In this document: positions 21,546 through 32,698 of the stretch, piece after piece
How the letters are laid out: every line of letters begins with the position of its first letter
Position numbering within the stretch: position 1 is the first letter of the stretch
From: Cephalotus follicularis
Lineage: Eukaryota > Streptophyta > Magnoliopsida > Oxalidales > Cephalotaceae
Direction: 5' to 3'
NCBI GenBank assembly: GCA_001972305.1
Contig: BDDD01001608.1
Location: 148,147 to 212,146, forward strand
Length of the DNA stretch: 64,000 nucleotides
Made by a program: the position numbers and the translations under genes
The notes under the pieces: generated by a model
Seen by the model: the letters and a program-made list of their open reading frames with translations, nothing else
What the model was told of the DNA's origin: nothing
Databases searched by the model: none

Positions 21546-22148
21546 AATTTATGTTTGTAGGTGTGCTTGAAGGCATTATCCAAGAAGACACAATGGTACT
21601 TGGATAGTGGATGCTCCAAGCATATGACGGGCGACAAGAGTCTCTTCGTCAAATATGAATCAAAGGAAGGAGGACAAGTAACTTTTGGAGACAACGCAAA
21701 AGGGAAGATCAAAGGTGTAGGCTCCATAGGTAACCTTAAAACTTCCATTCATAATGTGTTGTTTGTTGATGGACTTAAGCACAATCTATTGAGCATAAGC
21801 CAATTATGTGACAAGGATTGTAGAGTCGTTTTTGAAAAAAACTAATGCAAAGTGATAGATATTAATAATGATCAAATAAAGTTTATAGGACATAGACATG
21901 GGAATGTATATGTTGTAGATATAGATGATTTGATTAATATTAAATGCTTAGTATCTATGAATGAAGATAGTTGGCTATGGCATAGAAGGTTAGGTCATGT
22001 AGGCATGTCGACCATATCAAAGCTTTTGAAACATGAGTTAGTTAAAGGACTTCCTAAGATTAGCTTTGAAAAGGATAGAGTTTGTGATGCATGCCAATAC
22101 GGAAAACAAACTAAAGCCTCATTTCAAAGCAAGAACATTGTTTCAACA
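21546..22148 (+). pseudogene. Sirevirus protease and GAG-pre-integrase domain
   Basis: In frame with Gag. The protease carries WYLDSGCSKHMTGDKSLF, the typical copia DSG active site (21597-21650), then HNVLFVDGLKHNLLSISQLCD. A stop at 21843 separates the GAG-pre-integrase domain, recognisable by [18 protein letters not shown] and [14 protein letters not shown], the zinc-binding HHCC region. It runs to KNIVST and then passes straight into RT sequence in another frame at about 22149. The whole DDE integrase core is therefore deleted. Confidence 0.88.
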
Positions 22149-23524
22149 ATGACCAAGGTATAGTAATTAGGAACAAGGCTAGACTAGTTGCTAAGGGATA
22201 TTCCCAAGAAGAGGGAATCGACTTTGATGAGTCATATGCACCCGTAGCTAGATTAGAATCTATACGCATGTTGCTTGCATATGCTTCTTTTAAGGATTTT
22301 ACTCTTTTTCAAATGGATGTAAAAAGTGCTTTTTTAAATGGGTTAATAAAGGAGGAAGTGTATGTGAAACAACCTCCCGGGTTTAAAAACCCTTATTTTC
22401 CCGACCATGTTTTTAAGCTTTCAAAGGCTTTATATGGCTTAAAACAAGCTCCAAGAGCTTGGTATGAAAAGCTAAGTGGATATCTTCTTGACAATGATTT
22501 TAAAAGAGGCACTATTGATATTACCCTCTTTACAAAAACTGTCAATGATGAAATTTTAATTGTTCAAGTATATGTAGATGATATTATTTTCGGTTCTACT
22601 AACAAGAACTTGTGCAAGAGTTTTGCTAAGTTCATGCAGGTAGAATTCGAAATGAGCATGATGAGTGAGCTCAACTACTTCCTTGGACTTCAAGTCAAAC
22701 AATTGAAGGAAGGTATCTTCATCAACCAATCAAAGTATGTCAAGGACTTACTCAAGAGATTTGGGATGGAGAATGCCAAAAAGAGCAAGACACCCATGAG
22801 CACAACTACAAAGCTTCATAAGGATGAGCAAGGTAAGTCTATCGATCAAAAATTGTATAGAAGTATGATAGGATCGTTGCTTTACTTAACGGCAAGTAGG
22901 CCGGATATCTTGTTTAGTGTATGCTTGTGTACTAGATTTCAAGCATGTCCAAAAGAATACCATTTGCATGCTGTAAAATGCATCTTTAAGTATTTAGCAT
23001 ATACACCGTCCTTAGGACTATGGTATCCTAGGAAATCTTCCTTTGATTTACACACTTACTCCGATGCCGATTTCGGAGGATATAAAGTGGATAGAGAGAG
23101 CACAAGCGGCACATGTCAATTCTTAGGCAATATGCTCATTTCTTGGTTCAGCAAGAAACAAAATTCGGTAGCTCTTTCGACTACCGAAGCCGAATATATT
23201 GCCGCAGGCAGTTGTTGCGCTCAAATCATGTGGATGAAGCAACAACTCCTTGACTATGGGTTTAACTTTGTAAAAGTGCTAATTAGGTGTGATAACACTA
23301 GTGCAATATGCTTAGGGAAAAACCTCGTTCATCACTCTAGAACTAAGCACATTGTCATAAGATATCACTTCATAAAAGATCACATTGAAAAGGGTGATAT
23401 TGAATTAGTTTTTGTCCCGACCCAAGAACAAGTCGCGGACATATTCACCAAACCATTAGATGAACAAACCTTTTCAAAATTTAGATTGGAATTAGGTTTG
23501 TGTGATATTGAAATGCCTTGCTAA
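22149..23524 (+). CDS. Sirevirus reverse transcriptase and RNase H
   Basis: An open frame of about 458 codons with no internal stop; the first ATG is at 22268, but RT homology begins upstream at [17 protein letters not shown], so this is the remainder of a polyprotein. [37 protein letters not shown] and the catalytic [10 protein letters not shown] (22571-22600). Connection: [15 protein letters not shown]. RNase [34 protein letters not shown] and [16 protein letters not shown] with the acidic catalytic residues in place. It ends [19 protein letters not shown]. It is the best-preserved enzyme segment here, but without integrase it cannot support autonomous transposition. Confidence 0.9.
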
Positions 23525-23697
23525 TTGTTGTGTGAATTGGGTTGAAAAATGTTTTTCAAAGATCATCAAGCATTAAACATTGAGTTTTTAACTCAATGAC
23601 ATAAATTAGCTCATATATCAAGGTTGCTATTAGTCCATAATAGTTAACTTATGGTTTGTAAAACAAATTGTATTGGCATTTTCTGCATCTGCAGAAA

Positions 23698-23770
23698 ACA
23701 GTCGACTGGACAATTTGTCCAGTCGACTGCCTGCCATCCAGTCGACTGGCATTAAAGGCCCAGTCGATTG
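23698..23770. repeat. CAGTCGACTG motifs before Sirevirus ORF3
   Basis: Four copies (CAGTCGACTG twice, CAGTCGACTG-GC, CAGTCGATTG) in 73 bp between the pol stop and ORF3. Three hold exact GTCGAC. They are in the interior of the element, not in an LTR. Confidence 0.82.
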
Positions 23771-23885
23771 GAAGTGGGGGAATCAGGGTTTTAAACCCGA
23801 ATTCCCATCTGCCTTCTCACAATTCTCTCACTCTAAAAACGCCCAAACCCTAACTCTCTCAATTCTAAACCTACATTTCGACCTC

Positions 23886-25028
23886 ATGGCACCAAAGAGA
23901 CAAAAGAGCATGACTTCTAGGCAACCAAGGGCTTCACAAGAGACTTTTGACTACAACAACAACCTCTTTCTCTCCAAAGAGAAAGAAATTCGGTATAATT
24001 CCGTTTTTAGCTTTGTGAAATTACATTTTGAAAAATGGTTATCTAGAGATGTTTTAGTTAGTAATCTAGCTATTGTTATGACTTGGTTAGAAGGAATGGG
24101 TTGGTTTGACTATCTTTGCTCATCACATATCATTTACCCTAGACTAGTCAAGTTGTTTTATGCCAATCTTGATAGCTCAACCTCTTGCGTTGCTAATTCT
24201 TTTGTCCTAGGCAATCCCATATCCATAAATCCTAAATTGATTGCTGAAACCCTAGGAATTCCCAATTCAGGAATAACACATTTTAATGATGTTGAAAAAA
24301 TGGAGGCCTTAGGGATTTACTTGGAACAACCCAATGTTAACCCAATTATGAATGTGACTAGTAACCATCTACCTATTGCCACTAGGATTATTCTCTTGCT
24401 TGTCACAAACACTTTCCTACCTAGAGAAGGCTCGCACACTCTCCCTTCGGAGCGAGACCTTAAATTCGTAGCTTGTGTCAAAAATGGAACTCCCGTGAAC
24501 CTTCCCTACCTAATAGTCAATCACATGCTTTCTAGACCCAATCACCTCCCTTATCATATGCTTCTTAGTAGGATTTTTATGGTATTTTTTGCATCACTAA
24601 ACCTAGACATTCCTGATGATGAGCAGTATGTCAAACCATCTCATAAGCAATTGATTAATAAGGCTGGGCTTAGAATTTGTAATATTCAATTTGAGGATGG
24701 AGTGTGGGTTAAGTTACATGCCGGGGGAAGAGAGCATATGAGAGAACAAGCAAATGTTAGAGCAGCTGGTGATGATGAGGATGACGATGAGGATGATGCT
24801 CAACAGTTTGAGATGAGAGCAAATGTCAGAATGAGCAGCAGCAGCAGCAGACCTACCCTGGAGTCTCTTCAGGCTAGGATGTACTTAGCTCAAGCTGACA
24901 TTGAGAACCTCGGAGGGAGAGTGGACCAGATGTATGAGGGTCAAGCCACTCTCATTCAGAGTCAAGCCAATCTCATACAGATGTTCCAGAACGCATTTCC
25001 TCAACACCCTCCTCCCTATTCATCTTGA
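23886..25028 (+). CDS. Sirevirus third ORF (plant-transposon-protein-like), env position
   Basis: 380 codons, intact. An in-frame ATG at 23673 also exists, but it would translate the palindrome motifs; I prefer 23886 (MAPKRQKSMTSRQ), where a basic N-terminus typical of these proteins begins. The core (about residues 50-245: WFDYL, RLVKLFYANL, IAETLGIPNSG, LPYLIVNHML, LPYHMLLSRIFMVFF) resembles the domain annotated in plants as putative plant transposon protein, common beside retroelements. Then an acidic run (about 294-304), a serine run (about 318) and a Gln/Leu-rich helix likely to coil (about 325-375). I see no signal peptide or clear membrane anchor, so despite its env-like position there is no evidence of an envelope. 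Function unknown. Confidence 0.78.
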   Translation: MAPKRQKSMTSRQPRASQETFDYNNNLFLSKEKEIRYNSVFSFVKLHFEKWLSRDVLVSNLAIVMTWLEGMGWFDYLCSSHIIYPRLVKLFYANLDSSTSCVANSFVLGNPISINPKLIAETLGIPNSGITHFNDVEKMEALGIYLEQPNVNPIMNVTSNHLPIATRIILLLVTNTFLPREGSHTLPSERDLKFVACVKNGTPVNLPYLIVNHMLSRPNHLPYHMLLSRIFMVFFASLNLDIPDDEQYVKPSHKQLINKAGLRICNIQFEDGVWVKLHAGGREHMREQANVRAAGDDEDDDEDDAQQFEMRANVRMSSSSSRPTLESLQARMYLAQADIENLGGRVDQMYEGQATLIQSQANLIQMFQNAFPQHPPPYSS

Positions 25029-25292
25029 GCTACATTTGTTGCATTCTCATGTTTTCTTTGTATTTTTGAACTTTGGCTATGTAATGTCTTTCTTCAGTTG
25101 TTGATGAATTGTGTTTGAAAGAGACAATTGGCGTTGGTTATGCGATGTTTTTATTTCTAATGGCAATTGAAGTTGTTTATGTAATTGCCTTTTTCAATTA
25201 ATAAAATTGTGTTCAATGCCTTCTTTGAATGAATGTGGATTTTGTTATTGTTTGTACTTAAGTGATATTTACTTTCATTGGATGCATATGTT

Positions 25293-25809
25293 GAGGGGGA
25301 GCTCTTCTATCCGTGCTTTGATTGAGGGGGAGCTTTCCTTACTCTTTTGGTTGTTTGACAAAAAGGGGGAGAAATACATTTTGCATTGCATGATGGGGGA
25401 CAGAAATAACAATGTTTGGAAATACATTTTGCATTGCATGATGGGGGAGAGAAATAACAATGTTTGGAGAATATGCATAAATATGTTGAAAGTAGCATTT
25501 GCATTTGGGGAGATATGTTATTGAAATTGCATATTGTTAATATTATTTAAAGTCGCATTATGTTTACAAAAAGGGGGAGCATAGTTGCTACATTGCATTG
25601 TAAATGTTATAAATGTTTGCATTTGGGGGAATATGTTTGGGATATTGAAGATGAGTTGTAATCTTGTGTTGAGCAAGTGTGTTTTGATATGTCATATGCA
25701 ATGGTTAAGATACATTTGATAATATTGGACTTTGAAGTTAAAAATGATTAATTTGTCAAGAATTTATGCAAAATGAGCATGTTTTGTCAATCATCAAAAA
25801 GGGGGAGAT
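25293..25809 (+). repeat. Multiple polypurine tracts before Sirevirus 3' LTR
   Basis: GGGGGA(G/C) tracts recur near 25293, 25324, 25361, 25392, 25443, 25506, 25568, 25624 and finally 25797-25809 (AAAAAGGGGGAGA) right before the LTR. The last is the plus-strand priming PPT. The 61-bp stretch around 25375-25460 is itself a tandem duplication. Repeated PPT-like tracts upstream of the 3' LTR are a known Sirevirus hallmark. Confidence 0.85.
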
Positions 25810-26738
25810 TGTTGGCATTTGCCACCCCGTTAATTGTATTAACATATGTTATTTTGATGATTAACAAACATATAACACCTGTATGCATAATTCTCTGAGT
25901 TACAACTTCACACACTCACTTGATTTTGTGTCCAAAGTTGTGCCAAGGTCATTTCTGCAGGTACAGGGCAATCCAGCCGACTGCCAAGCAATCCAGCTGA
26001 CTGCCAAGGATGAGTAGTCGACTGCCATGGGTTGAGTAGCCGACTGGTTCTTCAAACAACTCCAGAAACTGCAGGAACACATGATCCAGCCGACTGCCAC
26101 AGGGGGCCAGTCGACTGCCAGGCGATCCAGTCGACTGCCAGGGAATCCAGCCGACTGTCCACATATGTGCAATATCAGGCAGTGGCTTTTGTAAACTCCA
26201 TTTTTAGCACCAACAGCCGACTGGAACAGAGCACCAGCCGACTGCTAGGTCCACCAGCCGACTGCCCAGAGGAAGCAGCCGACTGTCCATCACCAACGGC
26301 TATATTCAAAAGACGCGCCATCAAATCCAGCTGACTGCCGTATAAATCCAGCCGACTGGATTTGTAACAGACCTTTAAAAATAGATCCGCTGGAAGCACA
26401 AGTATATAAGGCAAATTAGTTCTTGCACAATGGATCAAACATTCAAGTTGAATATTCATTCTAGATATCTCAAGCAACATTCTACCACTCTAAACATCAA
26501 AAGAGAGCAACACAAGAGAAACACAAGCACAAAAGATCATTCAAAAGAAATACACAACAAGAAAACTTATCTTGTAATATCCAACCTAGTGAGAGGTTTA
26601 GATCAAAACACTACTTCATCTATCTTGATTGTAATAGGGGAGTGAACCCTAAGAGAAATTGGGGAGTGAACCCAAGAGAATTGTAAGTGATTGAGGTCAA
26701 TCACAAAGGTGTACCGAATAGCACCCGGAATTGTATTC
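25810..26738 (+). repeat. Sirevirus 3' LTR
   Basis: Starts TGTTGGCATTTGCCACC immediately after the PPT and is nearly identical to 18709-19618, with a short extra insertion near 26000. It ends at TTGTATTC, followed by ACTAGGATGC, which is element G pol. If U5 really continues as in the 5' copy, this LTR lacks its last part. Confidence 0.85.
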
Positions 26739-27093
26739 ACTAGGATGCATCGTAAGTTGAGTTGTGGCCTTCTCAAAAACTTACATTTGAAGGCCTCATT
26801 GTTAGATGCACATAACCTGTCCCCATACATCAGCGTTTTGTTATCTCAAAGTGAGTAGTCGTTGCGGTTACCATCCTATACCTGAGCAGATCTGATCCTA
26901 TCCAGCAATATCGGCCTTACCCAAAGAGTAGACAATAGAACTCCTATGCTTGATGCTGACATGTCCACGTGTAAAGATTCTGACTCCTATACCAAGGTAG
27001 ATAACTCACTTGAGGATGGGCAAGGAATGTAGAAGACTACCTACTCAGAGCATTTGTAACCACATTCTCTTTGCCGGTGATAGTCGATGGTGT
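26739..27093 (-). pseudogene. Element G RNase H end and integrase zinc-domain start
   Basis: Read leftwards: DYH, then GKENVVTNALSR (the RNase H-integrase link seen in gypsy Pol), FLAHPQVSYLPW, the basic linker, TLMYGDRLCASNNEAFK and GHNSTYDA-MHPS, the start of the integrase HHCC domain. The frame changes several times. Copia K is inserted at its right edge (TSD ggtgt, 27089-27093); 45015-45037 on K's far side continues the same domain (KNYDNTIDYH). The left edge is the Sirevirus junction. Confidence 0.75.
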
Positions 27094-28858
27094 TGTTGGA
27101 ACCTTATGGCGATTAAGCAATAAAATATCTATATGCATAAAACCCTAAAACATATATTGTTTTATCATCTCATGAATATCAAGTCATATGGTTCGTTTCC
27201 TGGATCTTTTGAGCATACATATATATAGTTAGATATAAATCAATATGGAGGAGCAAGCAGAATTGCTCACATGAATGGAGCGGCTCCTTCATTCTCCCTA
27301 TGTGTCTTCTTGCTTCCAAAAGCACAGCTACTTGTTGAACATTTGAAATGGTTCTAGCTTCCAAGTATAGAAAGCCTCCAAGGTATCCACACCAAGTTTC
27401 AATCTCCAACACAATTGCTTCACAAGCTATCAACACTTGATTGTTATGAGAGAAAGAGAAAGAGAGACGGCTAGGGTTTTGCAAAATAGAGCAAAAGTTC
27501 TATATGTGAATAGAGAGATGTGTTTATATATTATCTGCTAGACTAATCCCACTTAAACACAATCTCCTATTAAGCCAGCCCTTTATCTTAAAAGAAATTC
27601 TGTTCTTTTAAAATTTCTTTATTTCTTTAATAAAATTAATCTCATTAACTATATTTATATATTTAATCTCATTAACTATAATTAAGAAATAACATCCTAA
27701 TTATTTTTCTCTCATCACGTGTTGGAAATATTAGCCGGTATTGTGTGTAACCCTATGGGTTCACTATTACACTGGCTGTAGGATTAAAATTGTAACGCTC
27801 AAAATTTATCCAATTAAATATTCATTATCACATAAAAAATATTCTCTTGGACATTTTGAATTAAAACTCTTTTAATTCTTTTCTTCCAAAATTAATTTAT
27901 CAATTTAATCTCGGGCATCCTACTGGTCGACATCAACATCTATCAATGCATAATGACCCCCAGGTAATATGAATAATTTGCGAACCACTTTTTACAGGTA
28001 CATGCACGTATAGTCCTTCCATTGACAATGCTCTAATTAAATCTAGGGCACGGATTATGTCAGACCCCAATAATTTAATCTTTAGCCTCGTGACTATCTT
28101 TCACTAGCCTTAATAATATTAGAGGTGCCCCTCTAATATTCAACCAATGATATCACACTCTTGATATCGTGGCTAGCCTGGCCAGGCGCTTGATCGCTAA
28201 CGAAAATCTTCATGAGCATAATCTTCTTTTACTAGAAGCAATGGATTCATTGTTTCCAGTTCACATGCCTCTATACATAAGCGTACTATATCCAATTAAT
28301 GCATGTATACACTTCATATAATATATATTTAAGCATCATCAAAACACAACACCCTATGCACAAGACATCCAGTGACGGCTCATGTCCAAGGACCACATGC
28401 ACTGCTGTAAAACTAGAATTTTGTCTGACATGTAAGTAAAACCCCACACAGATATTCTATCAACAGTCACCTTCGGTGAACTCATTAAATGAGCACCCAC
28501 ATAGTTGTCATAGCATCATCCATGCGAGTGAGTGTGAGATCAGTCACCCTATGCTTACCGATCTGACAGTACGTGCTGGTCTGTCTGGATTGATCATGCC
28601 CCGAGTGTCAATCCTATGACCAGGAAGATTCGAAATAAAGTACACCAAAATTCCAACTCTCACATCATGATCTCATCATGAACTTGGTTCTCTAACTTTA
28701 TTCCAGGACATTCATTTACAATTAATTAAGCATGTATTAATGAAAAGAACTCATAGCCATTGATAAAACATAAACATCTTTATTGAATTTATAAATGGTT
28801 TATACAAGATAAAGTAAATTCAAGCTCGACACTGGCTTGCAGCACTTTATTTCTAACA
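27094..28858 (-). repeat. 3' LTR of copia K (1765 bp)
   Basis: Nearly identical along its length to 43223-45014. Starts TGTTGGAACC and ends TTCTAACA on the top strand, directly beside the PPT and outside the RNase H stop. The AT-rich tract around 27600-27720 differs in short repeats between the copies. No ORF of note. Confidence 0.92.
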
Positions 28859-28873
28859 ATCTCCCACTAAGTG

Positions 28874-29337
28874 CTAAAGCCAGTTGCCATAGTGTCTCAC
28901 ACCCATAGCATCAAGGTGTCTGTCAAATACCACCTTTGGTAGCTCCCTAGTAAGGGGGTCTATAATGTTGTCTTCACTTGGAACTCGTTCCACTTTTATA
29001 TCTCCTTGATCAACGATCTCACGTATAAGGTGAAAGCGCATGAGAATGTGCTTAGACTTTGAGTGCGATCTTGGCTCCTTGGATTGCGCTATCGCTCCAC
29101 TGTTATCACATTACAAATTTACTGGATCTTCAATGTCAGGAACAACACCCATATCTTCGATGAACTTCTTCATTCATACACCTTCCTTGGCAACTTCCGA
29201 TGCTGTAATGTATTCAGCTTCAGTCACTGAATCCACAGTGGTAGGCTACTTGGAACTCTTCTTCACTGCTCCACCATTCAAGGTGAACACAAACCCCGAT
29301 GTTGATTGTGAATCATCCACATTTGTCTAAAAATTAG
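28874..29337 (-). pseudogene. Copia K RNase H, C-terminal part
   Basis: Read leftwards from 29337: DDSQSTSGFVFTLNGGAV, TEAEYITASEVAKE, NSGAIAQSKEPRSHSKSKHI, RFHLIREIVDQGDIKVERV and DPLTRELPKVVFDRHLD-MG before the stop at 28874-28876. These are the later copia RNase H motifs. Its N-terminal half (FTDSN) is at 35960-36000, beyond solo LTR C. At least four stops interrupt it. The PPT lies just downstream. Confidence 0.85.
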
Positions 29338-29540
29338 TGTAACGCCCGAGATTTTGCACAATGTAATATTTCAATTTTATTGAAATATTATTATTGAATT
29401 AATGAGAATGGCATAATTTTTGACTTAAATGATGCTTTCCAAAATTTAAAAAGTTAGACTTTGGAAGAAGGAATGATGGAGATATTAAGGAAATTCTAAA
29501 AGATGCAATTAGAGGCAAAACGGTGCAGTTTTGGGATAAC

Positions 29541-29692
29541 CGCGTCGATGTCTTTGTAAAGACATCGACGCCTATCGGAACAAGGGGCGAACATAAATGC
29601 ATGCACATGCACGTCGATGCAGATGAAAGCATCGACGCCCTTGTACGAAAGAGGAAAAGACATCGATGTCTAAAGAAGACATCGACGTCTTT
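29541..29692. repeat. GCGTCGACGC-type cluster II in solo LTR C
   Basis: Six variants such as CGCGTCGATG, ACATCGACGC, GCATCGACGC and ACATCGACGTC. Pairs face each other (GTCGATGTCTTTG ... AAAGACATCGACG), so the transcript could fold into a short hairpin. Confidence 0.78.
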
Positions 29693-29858
29693 AAAAACAA
29701 TATCAGTCACGTTATGAACTGACAGAATAACGTGCAAAGGGAGACAATTCTGGACTTGTTGCAGGCACCTTGGGACACGAAGTGGGACGTGTTGGGCATG
29801 CATAATAGCCTCCTGACCTGCATGACTGATGAGGGATAGAGAATGTAACAAGTGTTAG

Positions 29859-32698
29859 TGTAACACCCCCGGACGGCGGGAGTCGTCACAGGGTCATATA
29901 ATGCATAACATCACTTATCTAATCAAATACATAACTTAACGAACCAAATCATTACTTTATTAACCAACACAGCCATAAATGTGGAAGTTTTATCATAAGT
30001 GAAACATTAAAAACTTAACAAATAATCGTTTTGTGAAATACTTAAAACATGATTAAGTTCCAAATTCAAAGCATAAAACATAATCGTAAGTATCTTTGTT
30101 ATGACCACTAAACATGAAACACAATGATCTCACTCCTAGGGATCCAACACATAGGGTGGTCATCTATCAATCACACTTTCCCCCGCTGCTCCTGTAAACC
30201 TGCCGCATGGAAAACAAAAACGCGGCTGAGCAAACCTCAGTACGGATAAGGGAAATAAAAACAATAAACAACAAATTTAAAAACAGTAATATTTCAATAA
30301 ACTTCGTAACGGAAATCTTAAACAGTTAAAACAGTTAAATCATATTCAAACATCAATTTCATATCTTTTGAAACATTTACGAATCATAGGTCATAAAACA
30401 CCAATCATATTGAGCCACATACATATCACATAACATAAATTTGGCAAGGGAGGCGGTAATTCCACATGCCCACTAGAATTGAAGTGTACGACACTACACA
30501 AGTCAATTCTCACATCACACATATTCAATCACACCTCGGATCACATATTTGATCATTCACTAGATCACATATCATAAACTAGAATCGATTCATACGCCTC
30601 TATCACATAGAGGATCCATAAATCCACCTCATGGGATTTATTCATACACCCAGAGACGCCGTAGTCTAATCACACCACTACGGAAGTGTCACGTCCCCGT
30701 GCCAGGCCCACGACGTGCCTATGGTACGCCCCATATGTGGGTACAATACTCAGTATTCATTTCAAAAATATTGATTTATCAAAATCAATTTAAAATTACA
30801 TAAATTATGTTTTCATAAAACATATCGAGAAACCGCTGACAACGGTATCATAACATAATTTCATAACATATCGTATCCTTTCATATCATATGTTTAAAGT
30901 CGGAATCATTTAAAAATGTCAAACCAACTTTAATTTGAAAACATGTCAAAATCATAAAACATTATCGATTTCATAAACGAAGAAGCATAGCAAAACTGTT
31001 TTTCAGTTCGAAATATCAGATAGCCAAGGAACAGAAAATCCGTACGTTAATCATAAAAAGTGAAACAGGACAGTTTCAATAAAATCAGATAGCCAAGAAA
31101 GAAGGACATCCGTACCTTATGCGCTCACAAAGTACTTACGAATAGGCGATCAAAAACAATTCCACTTGAGGCACAATCAATCTAAAAGACATCCAAAATC
31201 ATACGTATAAGAGTCTAAGACACATCAGAAGCATTAAACAGACTCTTAACAGTGTTTGGAAAAGACTCGGATCGATTCGAGGATCAAACGAATTAAAACA
31301 GTTGAAAACAGTACATTTCTGGGCAAAACAGTCGACTATCACAGAGCTCCAGCCGACTGGGGAAGCTTGGCAGTCGACTATTCATAAGGTCCAGTCGACT
31401 ACTCAAACTAGAATGAAGGCAGCCGACTGGTTCATACATCCAGTCGACTACTCAACCTAAGGCAGTCGACTATGTTCATATGGCAGTCGGCTACTCATCC
31501 ATTCCAGCCGACTGTCCACAGGAACAGCCGACTGTTCTGGATGATAGAACAGTAGGAACTTTGACGATTTGATGCAGAAATGTGTTCAAATGAATACAAC
31601 ATTAATCCAGTGACACAAGGACATAAACATATGACCATATATGACTTTTAGGTGACATAAAAACACATAATCGACATAGAAACAGTTGGACAGTGACTTA
31701 ACTTTCAAAAGGAAGCAAGAAGACATGTACTCTTATATATCCAGATTCTATCCTTTATCAATTTGCAGACTTTAAAACTAGATTATGACATGTATTAGGT
31801 GTATTACACATGTTAACAGACTTAACAACACAATGGCAGAACATATTAACATCGGAATTGAACCCAAGTGACATTAAGAGCATAAAAACTGAATTTATGA
31901 CATTAGAACAAAACTATCACTGGAGGAAACGAATTAACTGACCTGTAATGATTTCCCAGAACATGAAAACAGTAGAAGGAACACTAGCACACACTCACAA
32001 TCGGCTGTGTACAAAACAAAGGAAGAAGAAAAGAACCAAAACAAAGACATGCTTAGCAAATCAACAGAATTCAAGCCAAAAGAACACAAAAGGACTGAGA
32101 TTACCTCTTCGAATTTGATGAAACGATTACACAGCAGCTTGACACACACTCAGAAGGCAGAATTGGCAGTGGCACATAACAGAGAAGAGGGAGACACTTT
32201 AAAATAGCAATGCCACTCTCACAAAGGCAAAAGGAGACAAAATCTGACCAAAGGGGGAAGAAAGGAGGATTTTCAGGAATTGAAATAGGAAAGAATGGAT
32301 TTTGCCGTGTGGAATTGATGAAGGAGAGAAGGAATTCGGGAGAATGAGGAGAAGAATAGGAAATAAGAAAGAAAAAGGAAAGAAAAGAAAAAGGAAAAGA
32401 AAAGAAATTAAAGAATTAAAAATATATGAAATAAAGGAATTAAGGGATTTAAAAATAAAAGATAAATAATTTGTTTTTAATAAAATAATTTTGGATTATA
32501 ATAAATTAAATAAAACCCAAACCCAAACCCAACATAGCACAACATATCTCAAAAATTTAGGCTGTATCAAACAACCCAAATCACATAGGCCCAAAACAAA
32601 AGGGCAATCGGACTTTAAAATTAAACACAATTAAAAAGCCCTGACACAAACACATAAAAAGCCCGTAAAATACATTTACGAACGAGTAGGGTATTACA
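29859..32698 (-). repeat. Solo LTR S of the element 1 family (2840 bp, TSD gttag)
   Basis: Top strand TGTAACACCCCCGG ... GGGTATTACA, the same ends as the element 1 LTR (3128-5901), with the same internal box (CTGCCGCATGGAAAAC) and motif cluster. The 5-bp repeat gttag flanks it exactly (29854-29858; 32699-32703). No interior is left. It is the innermost insertion of the left nest, hence younger than solo LTR C. Confidence 0.93.
31328..31532. repeat. CAGTCGACTG-type cluster in solo LTR S
   Basis: Ten motifs in 205 bp, five with exact GTCGAC (CAGTCGACTA is commonest), the rest CAGCCGACTG or CAGTCGGCTA. Order and spacing parallel 4537-4767 in element 1, but the individual variants differ. Confidence 0.85.

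Larger units (their letters stand above)
18708..26738 (+). mobile_element. Ty1/copia Sirevirus, internally deleted
   Basis: Two LTRs beginning TGTTGGC flank a plus-strand interior with Gag, protease, GAG-pre-integrase, RT-RNase H and a third ORF. Sirevirus traits seen: a long Gag with a coiled coil and extra zinc knuckles, a third ORF after pol, and many GGGGGAG polypurine tracts before the 3' LTR. The integrase core is deleted at about 22149, and no primer-binding site is found between LTR and Gag, so that part is lost too. Element G pol flanks both sides. actag occurs at 18703-18707 and 26739-26743 and may be the target duplication. Confidence 0.88.

Noticed and set aside
23673-23885. Upstream ATG giving a 451-codon ORF3
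   Set aside because: The extra 71 codons translate the CAGTCGACTG motifs and a pyrimidine-rich leader; the protein-like N-terminus begins at 23886.
23886-25028. Envelope glycoprotein, making the Sirevirus an endogenous retrovirus
   Set aside because: No signal peptide, no furin-like site and no convincing membrane anchor; the domain resembles a plant transposon-associated protein.
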